Position numbers and translations under genes: made by a program | Assembly (NCBI RefSeq): GCF_017874625.1 | Contig: NZ_JAGIKZ010000021.1 | Span: forward strand, 1 to 58,976 | Length of the DNA: 58,976 nt | DNA from: Cytobacillus eiseniae | GTDB lineage: Bacteria; Bacillota; Bacilli; Bacillales; Cytobacillaceae | Direction: 5' to 3' | The notes under the pieces: model-generated | Database searches by the model: none | Seen by the model: only the letters and a program-made list of their open reading frames with translations | Told to the model about the DNA's origin: nothing | Shown here: positions 50,076 to 58,786 of the stretch, in pieces | How positions within the stretch are numbered: position 1 is the first letter of the stretch | How the letters are laid out: each line of letters begins with the position of its first letter

Positions 50076-52073
50076 GTGGAAAAAATACTAGAAGTAAATA
50101 ATTTACAAGTATCCTTTGATACGTATGCAGGGGAAGTAAAGGCGGTTAGAGGCGTTTCATTTCACCTTAATAAAGGAGAAACGCTTGCTATTGTGGGTGA
50201 GTCAGGTTCTGGAAAATCTGTTACGTCTAAAAGTCTAATGAAGTTGATTCCGAATCCTCCAGGAAGAATAGTCAACGGGGAAATCTTGTTTGAAGGGAAA
50301 GATCTCGTCCATTATTCCGAAAAACAAATGCAAAAAATTCGTGGGTCAGAAATCTCAATGATTTTCCAAGATCCTATGACATCACTTAACCCAACGATGA
50401 CCATCGGAAAGCAAATAATGGAAAGTATTATTAAACATCAAAATGTATCAAAAACAGAAGCAAGGAGAAAAGGAATTGAACTGTTAGAAATGGTAGGGAT
50501 TCCTCAGGCTGAAAACAGGTTTTCTTCTTACCCGCATCAATTCTCTGGTGGCATGCGGCAACGTGTAGTAATTGCGATGGCTATCTCATGTAATCCGAAA
50601 ATTCTTATTGCAGATGAACCGACAACCGCCCTTGATGTAACCATTCAAGCGCAAATATTAGAGCTTTTAAAGGATTTACAGAAAAAGATGGGTACGTCCA
50701 TTATTTTCATTACCCATGATCTAGGTGTTGTCGCCAATATTGCAGATCGGGTTGCTGTAATGTACGCAGGGAAAATCGTTGAAATTGGAAAAGTAGATGA
50801 AATTTTTTATCATCCTGAACATCCTTACACATGGGGATTATTAGGGGCAATGCCAAACCTAAATGAAGATGCTGGAGAGCTAATCACGATTCCCGGTTCA
50901 CCTCCTGATTTATTAAATCCGCCACTCGGGGATGCTTTCGCAGACCGAAACCGCTATGCGATGAAAATTGACTATCAAATGGAGCCGCCGATGTTTAAGG
51001 TATCTGATACCCACTATGCATCTACATGGCTGCTGCATGAAAAGTCACCAAAGATTATGCTACCAGATGTTCTAAAAAAACATCGACAAACTGCACCTAG
51101 AGGAAAGCAAAATGAACATTTGGCTAAAAGGAAGGAACAAAGAGAAAAGCTTCTGGAAATCAAAAATTTAAAACAATATTTTACTTCAGGTACAAATTTG
51201 ATAAAGGCTGTGGATGGGATTGACTTTGATATTTATAAAGGAGAAACGTTTGGGCTTGTAGGGGAATCTGGTTGTGGAAAGTCAACGACAGGCCGAACGA
51301 TTATCCGGCTGTATCATGCCACAGATGGGGAGATTCTATATAACAATGTCAATATTCACAATAAAAAGTCTTCTTTAGATACACAAAAGCTGAATCAAAA
51401 AATTCAAATGATTTTTCAGGACCCATACTCCTCATTGAACCCAAGGCAAACAGTGGCGGATATTATTGCAGAAGGAATGGATATACATGGACTTTCCATA
51501 AATAGAAAAGAAAGATTAGAAAAGGTGTATGACCTATTAGAAACGGTCGGGTTAAACCGTGAGCATGCGAATCGCTATCCACATGAATTTAGCGGAGGAC
51601 AGCGTCAGAGGATTGGAATAGCGAGAGCATTGGCAGTAGATCCGGAATTTATCATTGCGGATGAGCCTATTTCTGCCCTTGATGTGTCCATCCAAGCTCA
51701 GGTTGTCAATTTATTAAAAAGGCTGCAAAAGGAAAAGGGTTTAACCTATCTATTTATTGCTCACGATCTTTCTATGGTGAAGTACATAAGTGATCGAATC
51801 GGGGTGATGTATAAAGGGAGAATAGTAGAATTAGCTGAAAGTAATGAGCTTTACCAAAATCCATTGCATCCATATACAAAGTCATTGCTCTCAGCCATTC
51901 CATTACCTGATCCAGAAACAGAGAAGACAAGGAAGAGAATAAAATTTGATGAAAAGCTGATTTGGAATGATGAGGGAGAAGAACCTGTTCTAAGGGAAGT
52001 GAAGCCAGAACATTGGGTGTCATGTACGGAACAGGAATATAACGATTTCAAAAATTACTTTGATGTTATTTAA
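50076..52073 (+). CDS. Fused double-ATPase subunit of peptide ABC transporter (second system)
   Basis: 665 aa, GTG start with AGGAGGATAAAAAT upstream. Two ABC domains (GESGSGKS, FSGGMRQR, IADEPTTALD; GESGCGKS, FSGGQRQR, IADEPISALD), paralogous to 24415. Unlike that protein, its C-terminus has replaced the Cys cluster: only single Cys remains (WVSCTEQEYND), so no OppF-type Fe-S tail. Confidence 0.93.
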   Translation: MEKILEVNNLQVSFDTYAGEVKAVRGVSFHLNKGETLAIVGESGSGKSVTSKSLMKLIPNPPGRIVNGEILFEGKDLVHYSEKQMQKIRGSEISMIFQDPMTSLNPTMTIGKQIMESIIKHQNVSKTEARRKGIELLEMVGIPQAENRFSSYPHQFSGGMRQRVVIAMAISCNPKILIADEPTTALDVTIQAQILELLKDLQKKMGTSIIFITHDLGVVANIADRVAVMYAGKIVEIGKVDEIFYHPEHPYTWGLLGAMPNLNEDAGELITIPGSPPDLLNPPLGDAFADRNRYAMKIDYQMEPPMFKVSDTHYASTWLLHEKSPKIMLPDVLKKHRQTAPRGKQNEHLAKRKEQREKLLEIKNLKQYFTSGTNLIKAVDGIDFDIYKGETFGLVGESGCGKSTTGRTIIRLYHATDGEILYNNVNIHNKKSSLDTQKLNQKIQMIFQDPYSSLNPRQTVADIIAEGMDIHGLSINRKERLEKVYDLLETVGLNREHANRYPHEFSGGQRQRIGIARALAVDPEFIIADEPISALDVSIQAQVVNLLKRLQKEKGLTYLFIAHDLSMVKYISDRIGVMYKGRIVELAESNELYQNPLHPYTKSLLSAIPLPDPETEKTRKRIKFDEKLIWNDEGEEPVLREVKPEHWVSCTEQEYNDFKNYFDVI

Positions 52074-52105
52074 TAGCAGCAAATAAATGAAAGGAGGGAG
52101 AAGCG

Positions 52106-52465
52106 ATTATAAAAAAGATATGTCTATTCATCGTACTCTCTCTATCATTCTCATCCATTAGCTCCTTTTTTTCAACTCATGGAAAATGGCTGTTCTTTAT
52201 TAATTCTCTCTTTTTTATTGCGCTGCTGTTATTAATGATCGGTGGGATTCTAGTTGTACTGAAAGGAGGACTGTTTGACGGGATCCTTTACAGCTTTAAG
52301 CAATTTTATAAACGAACATCTAAGTTAGAAGAATATGTTACTGAACAAACAGAGAGAATACATGATCCTACTCATAAGACTGGTTTGAAAGATTTATATG
52401 TTTATCCACTGATTATTTCAGGAGCTATGTTGTTCATTTTCACGCTTTTTGCAGCTGTAATTTAA
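52106..52465 (+). CDS. DUF3899 small membrane protein, apparent ATT start
   Basis: 119 aa if started at ATT 52106, which follows AAGGAGGG (52091-52098) by 7 nt. An in-frame TGA at 52088 bounds the frame. The first in-frame ATG is about 40 codons later, inside the second hydrophobic region, and has no good site. N-terminal sequence KKICLFIVLSLSFSSISSFF plus LFFINSLFFIALLLLMIGGI and the later GLFDGILYSFKQFYKR fit the two-to-three-helix DUF3899 family at its usual length. Function unknown. Confidence 0.75.
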   Translation: MIKKICLFIVLSLSFSSISSFFSTHGKWLFFINSLFFIALLLLMIGGILVVLKGGLFDGILYSFKQFYKRTSKLEEYVTEQTERIHDPTHKTGLKDLYVYPLIISGAMLFIFTLFAAVI

Positions 52466-52520
52466 GAATAAATAGGCTGAGTTATTCTATGACAATGGCT
52501 ATGTTAGGAGGAGAGAAACG

Positions 52521-53588
52521 GTGAAAAGACTTGATAAATTAAGAGACATGTTTGCTGAACTTGGCATAGACGCTATGTTGATTACGAATGATCAAAACCG
52601 CAGATATATGACAGGCTTTACGGGTACGGCAGGTCTCGTGCTGGTGACCAAGGAAGAGGCTTTTCTAGTTGTAGATTTTCGATATGTGGATCAAGCAACC
52701 GAACAAGCAAAGGCGTTCTCAATCATTGAAGTTAGTACAAAAGCTGACTTACTAGAGGAAATTGTTCGGCAAACAGACAGACTTAAGGTTGCAAAACTCG
52801 GTTTCGAACAAAATCATGTAAACTACTATTCTTATACTGAATATAACGAGAGAATCAATGCCGAAATGATCCCACTATCAAATGCAATTGAAAGCTTGCG
52901 AATGATAAAGGATAAAGAAGAAATAGCGGCGATAAAAACGGCGGCAGAAATTGCAGATGCTGCCTTTACTCAACTATTAGATTTTATTAGACCGGGTGTA
53001 ACAGAAATTGAAGTTTCAAATGAATTGGAATTTTATATGAGAAAACAAGGAGCTACATCATCTGCGTTTGACATAATTGTTGCATCAGGGTTCCGTTCAG
53101 CTTTTCCCCATGGGGTAGCAAGCAATAAAAAAATCGAAAAAGGGGAGATGATCACGCTCGACTTCGGTGCTTATTATCAAGGATATCGGTCAGATATAAC
53201 AAGAACGGTTGCAGTTGGGGAACCGAATAATGATTTAAAGGGAATCTACACTATTGTTTTTGAAGCGCTTTCTAAGGCACTTTCTAGTATTAAACCTGGG
53301 ATATTAGGAAAAGAGGCTGATGCATTTAGCAGGGATTACATCACTGAAAAGGGGTATGGAAAACAATACGGGCATGGCTCTGGGCATGGAATTGGATTAG
53401 ATATACATGAGGAGCCGTTTAAAAATGCGAACTGTGAAATTCGTCTGCAGCCTGGCATGGTTTTAACTGTAGAACCAGGAATCTATATTCCAAAGCTTGG
53501 TGGCGTAAGAATAGAAGACGATATCTTAATCACTCAAGATGGGAATGAAGTGCTTACACATTCGCCTAAGGAATTAATTATTTTATAA
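52521..53588 (+). CDS. M24B Xaa-Pro peptidase (YqhT/PepQ-like)
   Basis: 355 aa, GTG start after TAGGAGGAGAG. N-terminal domain with NRRYMTGFTGTAGLVLV, catalytic fold with LDFGAYYQGYRSDITRT (Asp ligands), GSGHGIGLDIHEEP (His), LTVEPGIYIPKLGGVRIEDD (Glu ligands). It splits Xaa-Pro dipeptides or N-terminal Xaa-Pro. Inside a peptide-import operon, so it likely acts on imported prolyl/hydroxyprolyl peptides. Confidence 0.93.
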   Translation: MKRLDKLRDMFAELGIDAMLITNDQNRRYMTGFTGTAGLVLVTKEEAFLVVDFRYVDQATEQAKAFSIIEVSTKADLLEEIVRQTDRLKVAKLGFEQNHVNYYSYTEYNERINAEMIPLSNAIESLRMIKDKEEIAAIKTAAEIADAAFTQLLDFIRPGVTEIEVSNELEFYMRKQGATSSAFDIIVASGFRSAFPHGVASNKKIEKGEMITLDFGAYYQGYRSDITRTVAVGEPNNDLKGIYTIVFEALSKALSSIKPGILGKEADAFSRDYITEKGYGKQYGHGSGHGIGLDIHEEPFKNANCEIRLQPGMVLTVEPGIYIPKLGGVRIEDDILITQDGNEVLTHSPKELIIL

Positions 53589-53617
53589 CTCAAAATACTA
53601 GTAAGGGGGAAACGAAA

Positions 53618-55294
53618 TTGAAAATAAAAGGCGCGATTATTATTGCTTTCATGCTGTTAGTAAGTTCCTTTTTGGCAGGGTGTTACGGGGGAGAAAGTAA
53701 ACAGTCGTCATCAACAGGTGAAAAATCTGAAGGCGGTTCTAGTGAAGAGTTAGCTGAACAAGTGCTTAATCTTGTTGAGGGCGGAGAACTGCCTACTCTC
53801 GATACACTTGGATTATTTGATGCTCTTTCTAGTCGAACAATGAATAATATCTTTGAAGGGCTATATAGGCTTGATTCATCTCATGCACCGACTCCTGGCA
53901 TGGCAGAAAGTCATGAGGTTAGTGAAGATGGAAAGGTGTATACGTTCCATCTTCGTACAGATGCAAAATGGAGCAATGGCACAGGGGTTACTGCAAAGGA
54001 CTTTGAATTCGCATGGAAAAAGGCAATAAATCCAGAGACACTATCAACCTATTCGTATCTTTTTAATGATATAAAAAATGCGGCAGCCATACAGGATTCG
54101 GAAGATAGTCTGTATGGAAAGGTAGATGAATTTGGCATTAAAGCAGTAGATGATCATACATTCCAAGTGGAATTAGACCATCCAGTCCCATATTTCTTAA
54201 GCCTTATTACTTATCCAGTGTTTTTTCCGCAAAATCAAGAATTTGTTGAGTCACAAGGAGATAAATATGCACTTGAAGTAGAAAACCTTATTTATAATGG
54301 ACCTTTTGAGCTGGAGTCATGGGAGCATGAAGTTGGCTGGGTGTATAAGAAAAATTCTAATTATTGGGATGTCGATACAGTTAAACTCGATACAATCAAT
54401 GTAAAGGTTGTTAAGGAAGCAGCAACAAAAGTGAATTTATATGATACTGGCAAAATAGACTTAACAGAAATCACCTCAGAGTTCATTGACCAATATGCAA
54501 GTACACCAGATTACAGCACACTGCTAAAACCAGAAGTATTCTTTATCCGAATGAACCAAAATAATCAATATTTAGGCAATGTGAATATACGTAAAGCGAT
54601 TGACATGGGGTGGGATAAAAAAGCAGCGGCTGAAAATCTATTAAATAATGGTTCTGTTCCAGCTTATTATCTAGTTCCTAAGGATTTTGCCTTCGATGAA
54701 AGCGGGAAGGATTTCCGTGCAAAATACGAGGGGTTTAATGAAGAGGGAGTCGAAAAAGCAAAAGAGTATTGGGAAAAGGGTTTAGAGGAACTTGGCGTGG
54801 ATAGCATAGAGTTAGAGTTTCTAAGCTATGACAGTGAGGAAAGAAAGCGAGTGAGCGAGTATTTCAAAAATCAGCTAGAAACGAATTTACCTGGTCTGAC
54901 AATAAAAATCAATCAGCAACCGAATAAGCAGAAGCTTGAGCTTGAATCAACCATGCAATATGACCTTACTTATTCTGGCTGGGGACCTGACTTCCAAGAC
55001 CCAATTACTTTTATTGATCTCTATTTATCAGATGGGCCAAATAACTGGTCAAATTATGGAGATGAAAATTTTGACCATCTTGTCATGGAAGCCAAAACGA
55101 ATCCAACAGATACGGCTAAGCGATGGGAAAATATGCAGGAGGCTGAGAAAATTTTAATCGAAGAGGATGCAGCCATTTCACCTATGTATCAATCAGGTTT
55201 GGCTCAGCTTAAAAAGCCTTATGTTAAAGGCTATGTTGCTCACCCATTCGGCGTATTTGCTTCATATAAATGGACATCTATTGAGGGGAAATAA
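53618..55294 (+). CDS. Oligopeptide ABC transporter substrate-binding lipoprotein (second system)
   Basis: 558 aa, TTG start after AAGGGGG. Lipobox SFLAGC (Cys22), Ser/Glu-rich linker, then SBP family 5 domain (MAESHEVSEDGKVYTFHLRT, WSNGTGVTAKDFEFAWKK). Last gene of its operon, whereas the first system starts with its SBP; it may be less expressed than the other one. Confidence 0.92.
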   Translation: MKIKGAIIIAFMLLVSSFLAGCYGGESKQSSSTGEKSEGGSSEELAEQVLNLVEGGELPTLDTLGLFDALSSRTMNNIFEGLYRLDSSHAPTPGMAESHEVSEDGKVYTFHLRTDAKWSNGTGVTAKDFEFAWKKAINPETLSTYSYLFNDIKNAAAIQDSEDSLYGKVDEFGIKAVDDHTFQVELDHPVPYFLSLITYPVFFPQNQEFVESQGDKYALEVENLIYNGPFELESWEHEVGWVYKKNSNYWDVDTVKLDTINVKVVKEAATKVNLYDTGKIDLTEITSEFIDQYASTPDYSTLLKPEVFFIRMNQNNQYLGNVNIRKAIDMGWDKKAAAENLLNNGSVPAYYLVPKDFAFDESGKDFRAKYEGFNEEGVEKAKEYWEKGLEELGVDSIELEFLSYDSEERKRVSEYFKNQLETNLPGLTIKINQQPNKQKLELESTMQYDLTYSGWGPDFQDPITFIDLYLSDGPNNWSNYGDENFDHLVMEAKTNPTDTAKRWENMQEAEKILIEEDAAISPMYQSGLAQLKKPYVKGYVAHPFGVFASYKWTSIEGK

Positions 55295-55310
55295 TTTGAA
55301 TTATTTGGTT

Positions 55311-55354
55311 CAGGCTTCTTTATCCAGATGGTAAGGAAGCCTGTATCCTTTTTT
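55311..55354 (+). terminator. Terminator of the second peptide operon
   Basis: CAGGCTTCTTT pairs with AAGGAAGCCTG; then CTTTTTT. Confidence 0.8.
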
Positions 55355-55431
55355 AAATTCCTTATTAATTGGTTAACTGATTAGTCGATGTATAAGTCTT
55401 AATTGATTTACAAGAATGGAGATAAAAGAAG

Positions 55432-55459
55432 AAAAACCCTTGAATATCAAGGGTTTTTT
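55432..55459. terminator. Bidirectional terminator, tRNA-Ala side
   Basis: 12-bp stem AAAAACCCTTGA/TCAAGGGTTTTT with an ATA loop. Directly downstream of tRNA-Ala on the minus strand. Confidence 0.8.
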
Positions 55460-55463
55460 GTTA

Positions 55464-55536
55464 TGGAGCATAGCGGGATCGAACCGCTGACCTTTTGGCT
55501 GCCAGCCAAACGCTCTCCCAGCTGAGCTAATGCCCC
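55464..55536 (-). tRNA. tRNA-Ala (anticodon GGC)
   Basis: 73-nt cloverleaf on the minus strand: acceptor GGGGCAT/ATGCTCC with the G3-U70 pair that marks alanine tRNAs, D arm GCTC..GAGC, anticodon loop CTGGCAG (GGC), T arm AGCGG-TTCGATC-CCGCT. CCA is not encoded. Discriminator A. Confidence 0.95.
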
Positions 55537-55627
55537 GGTTAATGGATATAAGAAAATTATATCGGCAACCGGGATGCTTGGCAAGAGTTAAAATCTCACT
55601 TTATAAAAGAAACGATAGAAAAGGAAG

Positions 55628-56323
55628 CTAGCTAAGGCTTTCGACCTCCACGCTTTTAACCCCATTAAGCTGAGAGACGCTGTAATAAACATCTGTAATG
55701 CTTTTCTTTTGGTTAACAGTTACGACAAGTTGAATAAGGTGTTTTTTCTCTTCTAAATCTTTAATGCGCACCCGTTTAATAGAAATCTTTAAATCTTTGA
55801 TGGCTGATAGGATTTCTTCTATATTTTCTTTATTTGTGACTTTAAGCTGGAGAGTAATTTCTTTTTCTCTTAATTTTCTTGGGCCGATAAGTCCAATGAC
55901 GAATGGGATGAATTCGACACTAATAATTAATAGAGCAACTCCAGCCATCGCTTCGATATAGAAACCCGCACCGACAGCGATGCCAATTCCTGCTGCTCCC
56001 CAAATTAGTGCTGCAGTTGTCAGACCAGAGATGCTATCATTTCCCCTTCTTAAAATAACCCCTGCCCCCAGAAAACCAATTCCTGAAACGATTTGCGCAG
56101 CTAAACGCAAAGGATCCATTGTAATATTGACTCCTTCTTTTCCTGGGAACATATACGCAGATTCGATGGATACGATCGTTAATAGACAACTTACAATAGA
56201 GATGACGAGACTTGTTTTTAAACCAACAGGCTTTCTTTTTAGCTCTCGTTCTATACCGATGACGAGGCCAAGAAAAGCGGATATGCCTAACTTTATTAAT
56301 ATTTCTATTTCTATATTGCTCAT
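55628..56323 (-). CDS. MgtC/SapB family membrane protein
   Basis: 231 aa. Hallmarks LVIGIERELKRKPVGLKTS and IVSGIGFLGAGVILRRGNDSI GLTTAALIW (spaces mine) place it in MgtC/SapB; four or five membrane helices, then a soluble C-terminal ACT-like domain (ITLQLKVTNKENIEEILSAI). Linked to Mg2+ limitation and membrane potential in other bacteria; the role here is unknown. Confidence 0.9.
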   Translation of the reverse strand: MSNIEIEILIKLGISAFLGLVIGIERELKRKPVGLKTSLVISIVSCLLTIVSIESAYMFPGKEGVNITMDPLRLAAQIVSGIGFLGAGVILRRGNDSISGLTTAALIWGAAGIGIAVGAGFYIEAMAGVALLIISVEFIPFVIGLIGPRKLREKEITLQLKVTNKENIEEILSAIKDLKISIKRVRIKDLEEKKHLIQLVVTVNQKKSITDVYYSVSQLNGVKSVEVESLS

Positions 56324-56438
56324 GATTTATCCCTGCTCCTTATTGTATTTTAGAATAGGGGCTATAAAAGCATAGTAAAAAGTAATAAAATAGAATAGAT
56401 TTTGAATGAAAGTACAAATAGATAAGGAGAACAGATAA

Positions 56439-57350
56439 ATGTCAGACACAAAAGTAAATCCTTATGCTGTTTTGGCTATAGGTGTCATATCGGTATCAAC
56501 ATCAGCGATCCTCGTAAAAGTATCAAGTGCACCCTCGGGTGTCATCGCCTTTTACCGATTATTTTTTTCCGTTCTAATTATGTTGCCGGTATTCTTAATA
56601 AAATATGTTCCTGAGCTGCGTCTTATTACAAGACGGGATTGGATCTTTTCAATCGTCGCAGGGGTTTTCCTAGCATTTCATTTTATTCTTTGGTTTGAAT
56701 CATTGAATTACACCTCTGTTGCGAGCTCAACTGTGTTGGTGACCTTACAGCCTTTATTTGCTTTTCTGGGAACTTATTTTTTCTTTAAAGAAAAGTTTTC
56801 TTGGAAAGCGATCCTAAGTGGGCTGCTTGCTGTCTTTGGCAGTGTCATTATAAGCTGGGGAGATTTCAAAATTAGCGGTTCTGCCCTTTTTGGTGACTTT
56901 TTAGCATTAATCGCTTGTGCCTTAGTTACAGCCTATTTAATGTTTGGCCAATCAGTAAGAAAGAGATTGTCCTTAGTTACTTATACATTTGTGGTATATA
57001 GCATTAGTACAATTACGCTATTAATCTATGTGCTCATTAGACAGGAACCATTAGTTCCTTATGCTACTAATGATTGGGTCTATTTTATTCTTCTAGCAAT
57101 TATACCAAATTTACTTGGCCATACATTATTTAATTGGTCGTTAAAATGGCTCAGTACATCAACCATTTCAATGGCTATATTGTTCGAACCAGTTGGTGCA
57201 GCGATACTAGCGTATTACTTATTACAAGAGGCAGTCGTTTGGACACAAGCTCTTGGAGGTGCGATTGTAATTGGCGGAGTCTCCTTATTTTTACTAGATG
57301 AGCGAAGAGTAAGAATGAAGGAAATGAGGAAAAAGACCGTGTCAGAGTAA
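56439..57350 (+). CDS. EamA-family (DMT) transporter
   Basis: 303 aa with about ten membrane helices in two EamA repeats; repeat 1 ends LNYTSVASSTVLVTLQPLF, repeat 2 has LLGHTLFNWSLKWLSTSTIS and FEPVGAAILAYYLLQE. AAGGAG upstream of ATG. Exporter/importer of metabolites; substrate not predictable. Confidence 0.9.
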   Translation: MSDTKVNPYAVLAIGVISVSTSAILVKVSSAPSGVIAFYRLFFSVLIMLPVFLIKYVPELRLITRRDWIFSIVAGVFLAFHFILWFESLNYTSVASSTVLVTLQPLFAFLGTYFFFKEKFSWKAILSGLLAVFGSVIISWGDFKISGSALFGDFLALIACALVTAYLMFGQSVRKRLSLVTYTFVVYSISTITLLIYVLIRQEPLVPYATNDWVYFILLAIIPNLLGHTLFNWSLKWLSTSTISMAILFEPVGAAILAYYLLQEAVVWTQALGGAIVIGGVSLFLLDERRVRMKEMRKKTVSE

Positions 57351-57424
57351 TTCATTATGGAGCGGAAATCAAGCACTGCTCACAGTGTTTTCATCCACAA
57401 CAATTTTCGCTAAAATAGTTTAAT

Positions 57425-57468
57425 AAAAAAGGAATCCTCTAGTTGTAAATGAGTGATTCCTTTTTTTT
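57425..57468. terminator. Bidirectional terminator
   Basis: AAAAAAGGAATC pairs with GATTCCTTTTTT around 18 nt; T8 on plus, T6 on minus. Confidence 0.8.
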
Positions 57469-57649
57469 AGATAAATACATGGGATAAGCCAAAGAAAATA
57501 AAGCCTGCAGTTACTGCTAATAGAAATGTGCCTCCATATACTTTCTCTTCTGAATTTGTTATTTTAATCCCTTCTATAAATGAATATAAGAGTAAAAAAA
57601 CTGCCATGATTACAGACAGTAATAACGCTCCTGTTTCCAGTAGTCCCAC
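57467..57649 (-). CDS. Small two-helix membrane protein, possibly 5'-truncated
   Basis: 60 aa from a GTG, two hydrophobic helices around TNSEEKVYGGTF. The codons upstream of the GTG stay open for about 16 residues and remain protein-like (ATYILLTLSHSKG) until a TAA, with no usual start codon in that part. The GTG is too near AAAGG. So the gene may have lost its 5' end or use a non-standard start. No family recognised. Confidence 0.5.
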   Translation of the reverse strand: MGLLETGALLLSVIMAVFLLLYSFIEGIKITNSEEKVYGGTFLLAVTAGFIFFGLSHVFI

Positions 57650-57766
57650 ACCTTTCGAATGTGATAGAGTTAATAGAATGTATGTCGCAAATGCTAGTTC
57701 TATGCCTTATTTATTTAAATGTAAGAGTAAAATCGCCGTAGATTGCTTTAGAATTAACGTTATTTT

Positions 57767-57807
57767 TGTGGATAAAGAGGATATTTTTATCCACAACCTG
57801 TGTATAA
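57767..57807. promoter_or_regulatory. Cluster of DnaA-box-like sites
   Basis: TGTGGATAA (57767-57775) and TTATCCACA (57787-57795) are exact DnaA boxes in opposite orientation; TGTGTATAA (57799-57807) has one mismatch. The first two also form a possible hairpin. The stretch 57650-57939 has no gene otherwise. Confidence 0.5.
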
Positions 57808-57939
57808 GACGGTGGATTACTTTTATATTCCTGTTTGTATTGTTAATAAGTATGTGTATAGAAAGGATAACAAACGATTTCACAGTATTCGTCCGATTGG
57901 GTTATCTAAGTAGAAGGCTTGCTTTTTTATTTAAATGAA

Positions 57940-58311
57940 TCAATATGTATTCAACTTACGCAGTAATTCTTCTTTTAAAATATATGCGTTATTATGAATT
58001 GGATCTTTTGCAGCGTATACTAGTGTAACTATATCTTCTGAAGCGATAGAGCAAATCCTTTCAACTTGTTGGGATTTGATAGAATCATTTTGCAGTTCTT
58101 CTAGATATTTGCTGCGAAACGCATCAAATAGTTCAGATCGATGTCCAAACCATTTTCTGAGCTTATCGCTCGGTGCTACTTCTTTTGCCCACATTGCTAG
58201 CTTTGCTTCATTTTTTGAAATGCCTCTAGGCCATAGACGATCAACTAGAATTCGATAACCATCTTTTGGTTCGTAGGGTTCATAGATTCTTTTTATATAG
58301 ATCTCTGTCAT
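57940..58311 (-). CDS. DUF488 family protein
   Basis: 123 aa from ATG 58311 (GGAGGG upstream; a GTG at 58323 overlaps the site). Family motifs: RILVDRLWPRGISKNEAKLA, MWAKEVAPSDKLRKWFGH and DIVTLVYAAKDP. YeaO-like; function unknown. Confidence 0.88.
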   Translation of the reverse strand: MTEIYIKRIYEPYEPKDGYRILVDRLWPRGISKNEAKLAMWAKEVAPSDKLRKWFGHRSELFDAFRSKYLEELQNDSIKSQQVERICSIASEDIVTLVYAAKDPIHNNAYILKEELLRKLNTY

Positions 58312-58786
58312 AGTTCCCTCCACAATCTTTTTTACAGGTCCAAGATATATAATTGCTTTGGCTTATTATTCGAATACAATCTATCTAAATAATTATAGTA
58401 CGAAGCTTTTATTAACTTATATAGAACAAACGAATATATTTGCGATTATTCTTGGAGATTAAACCTTATCTTAAAAGTATATATAAGAAAAGAAGTAATC
58501 TAATCTTGATCCATAAAGTATTTTTATTAAATGATTTAAATTTTTATTAGAAATTATATTGCAAACATTTTTAGTTCGTGTTATATTGATTCTCGTCCTT
58601 AACAAACAACATTATTTTAAAAAAACTTTTCGGAAATAGTTATTGACTAAAATTGAGGATGCGTGTTATATTAATAAAGTCGCTTCTGAGCGATCGAAAC
58701 AAAAAGACAAAATTGCTCTTTGAAAACTGAACGAACAAAAAACGTCAACGTTTAAACTTATTTTTTATTTTAGAGCTAATCAACTC
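58312..58786 (+). promoter_or_regulatory. rRNA operon leader with tandem promoters
   Basis: Two sigma-A promoters with near-identical -10 regions (GTGTTATATT): P1 TTGCAA (58559-58564) to TATATT (58582-58587), 17-nt spacer; P2 TTGACT (58643-58648) to TATATT (58667-58672), 18-nt spacer. The boxA-like antitermination motif TGCTCTTTGAAAACTG lies at 58714-58729. Arrangement is that of Bacillus rrn P1-P2. 58312-58558 holds nothing else I can support. Confidence 0.8.

Noticed and set aside
57767..57807. DnaA boxes as a replication origin
   Set aside because: No dnaA, dnaN, AT-rich unwinding element or large box array; an origin is not supported.
57528..57938. Plus-strand ORF of 136 codons
   Set aside because: It overlaps the small membrane-protein gene on the other strand and the DnaA-box stretch; no start site or family features.
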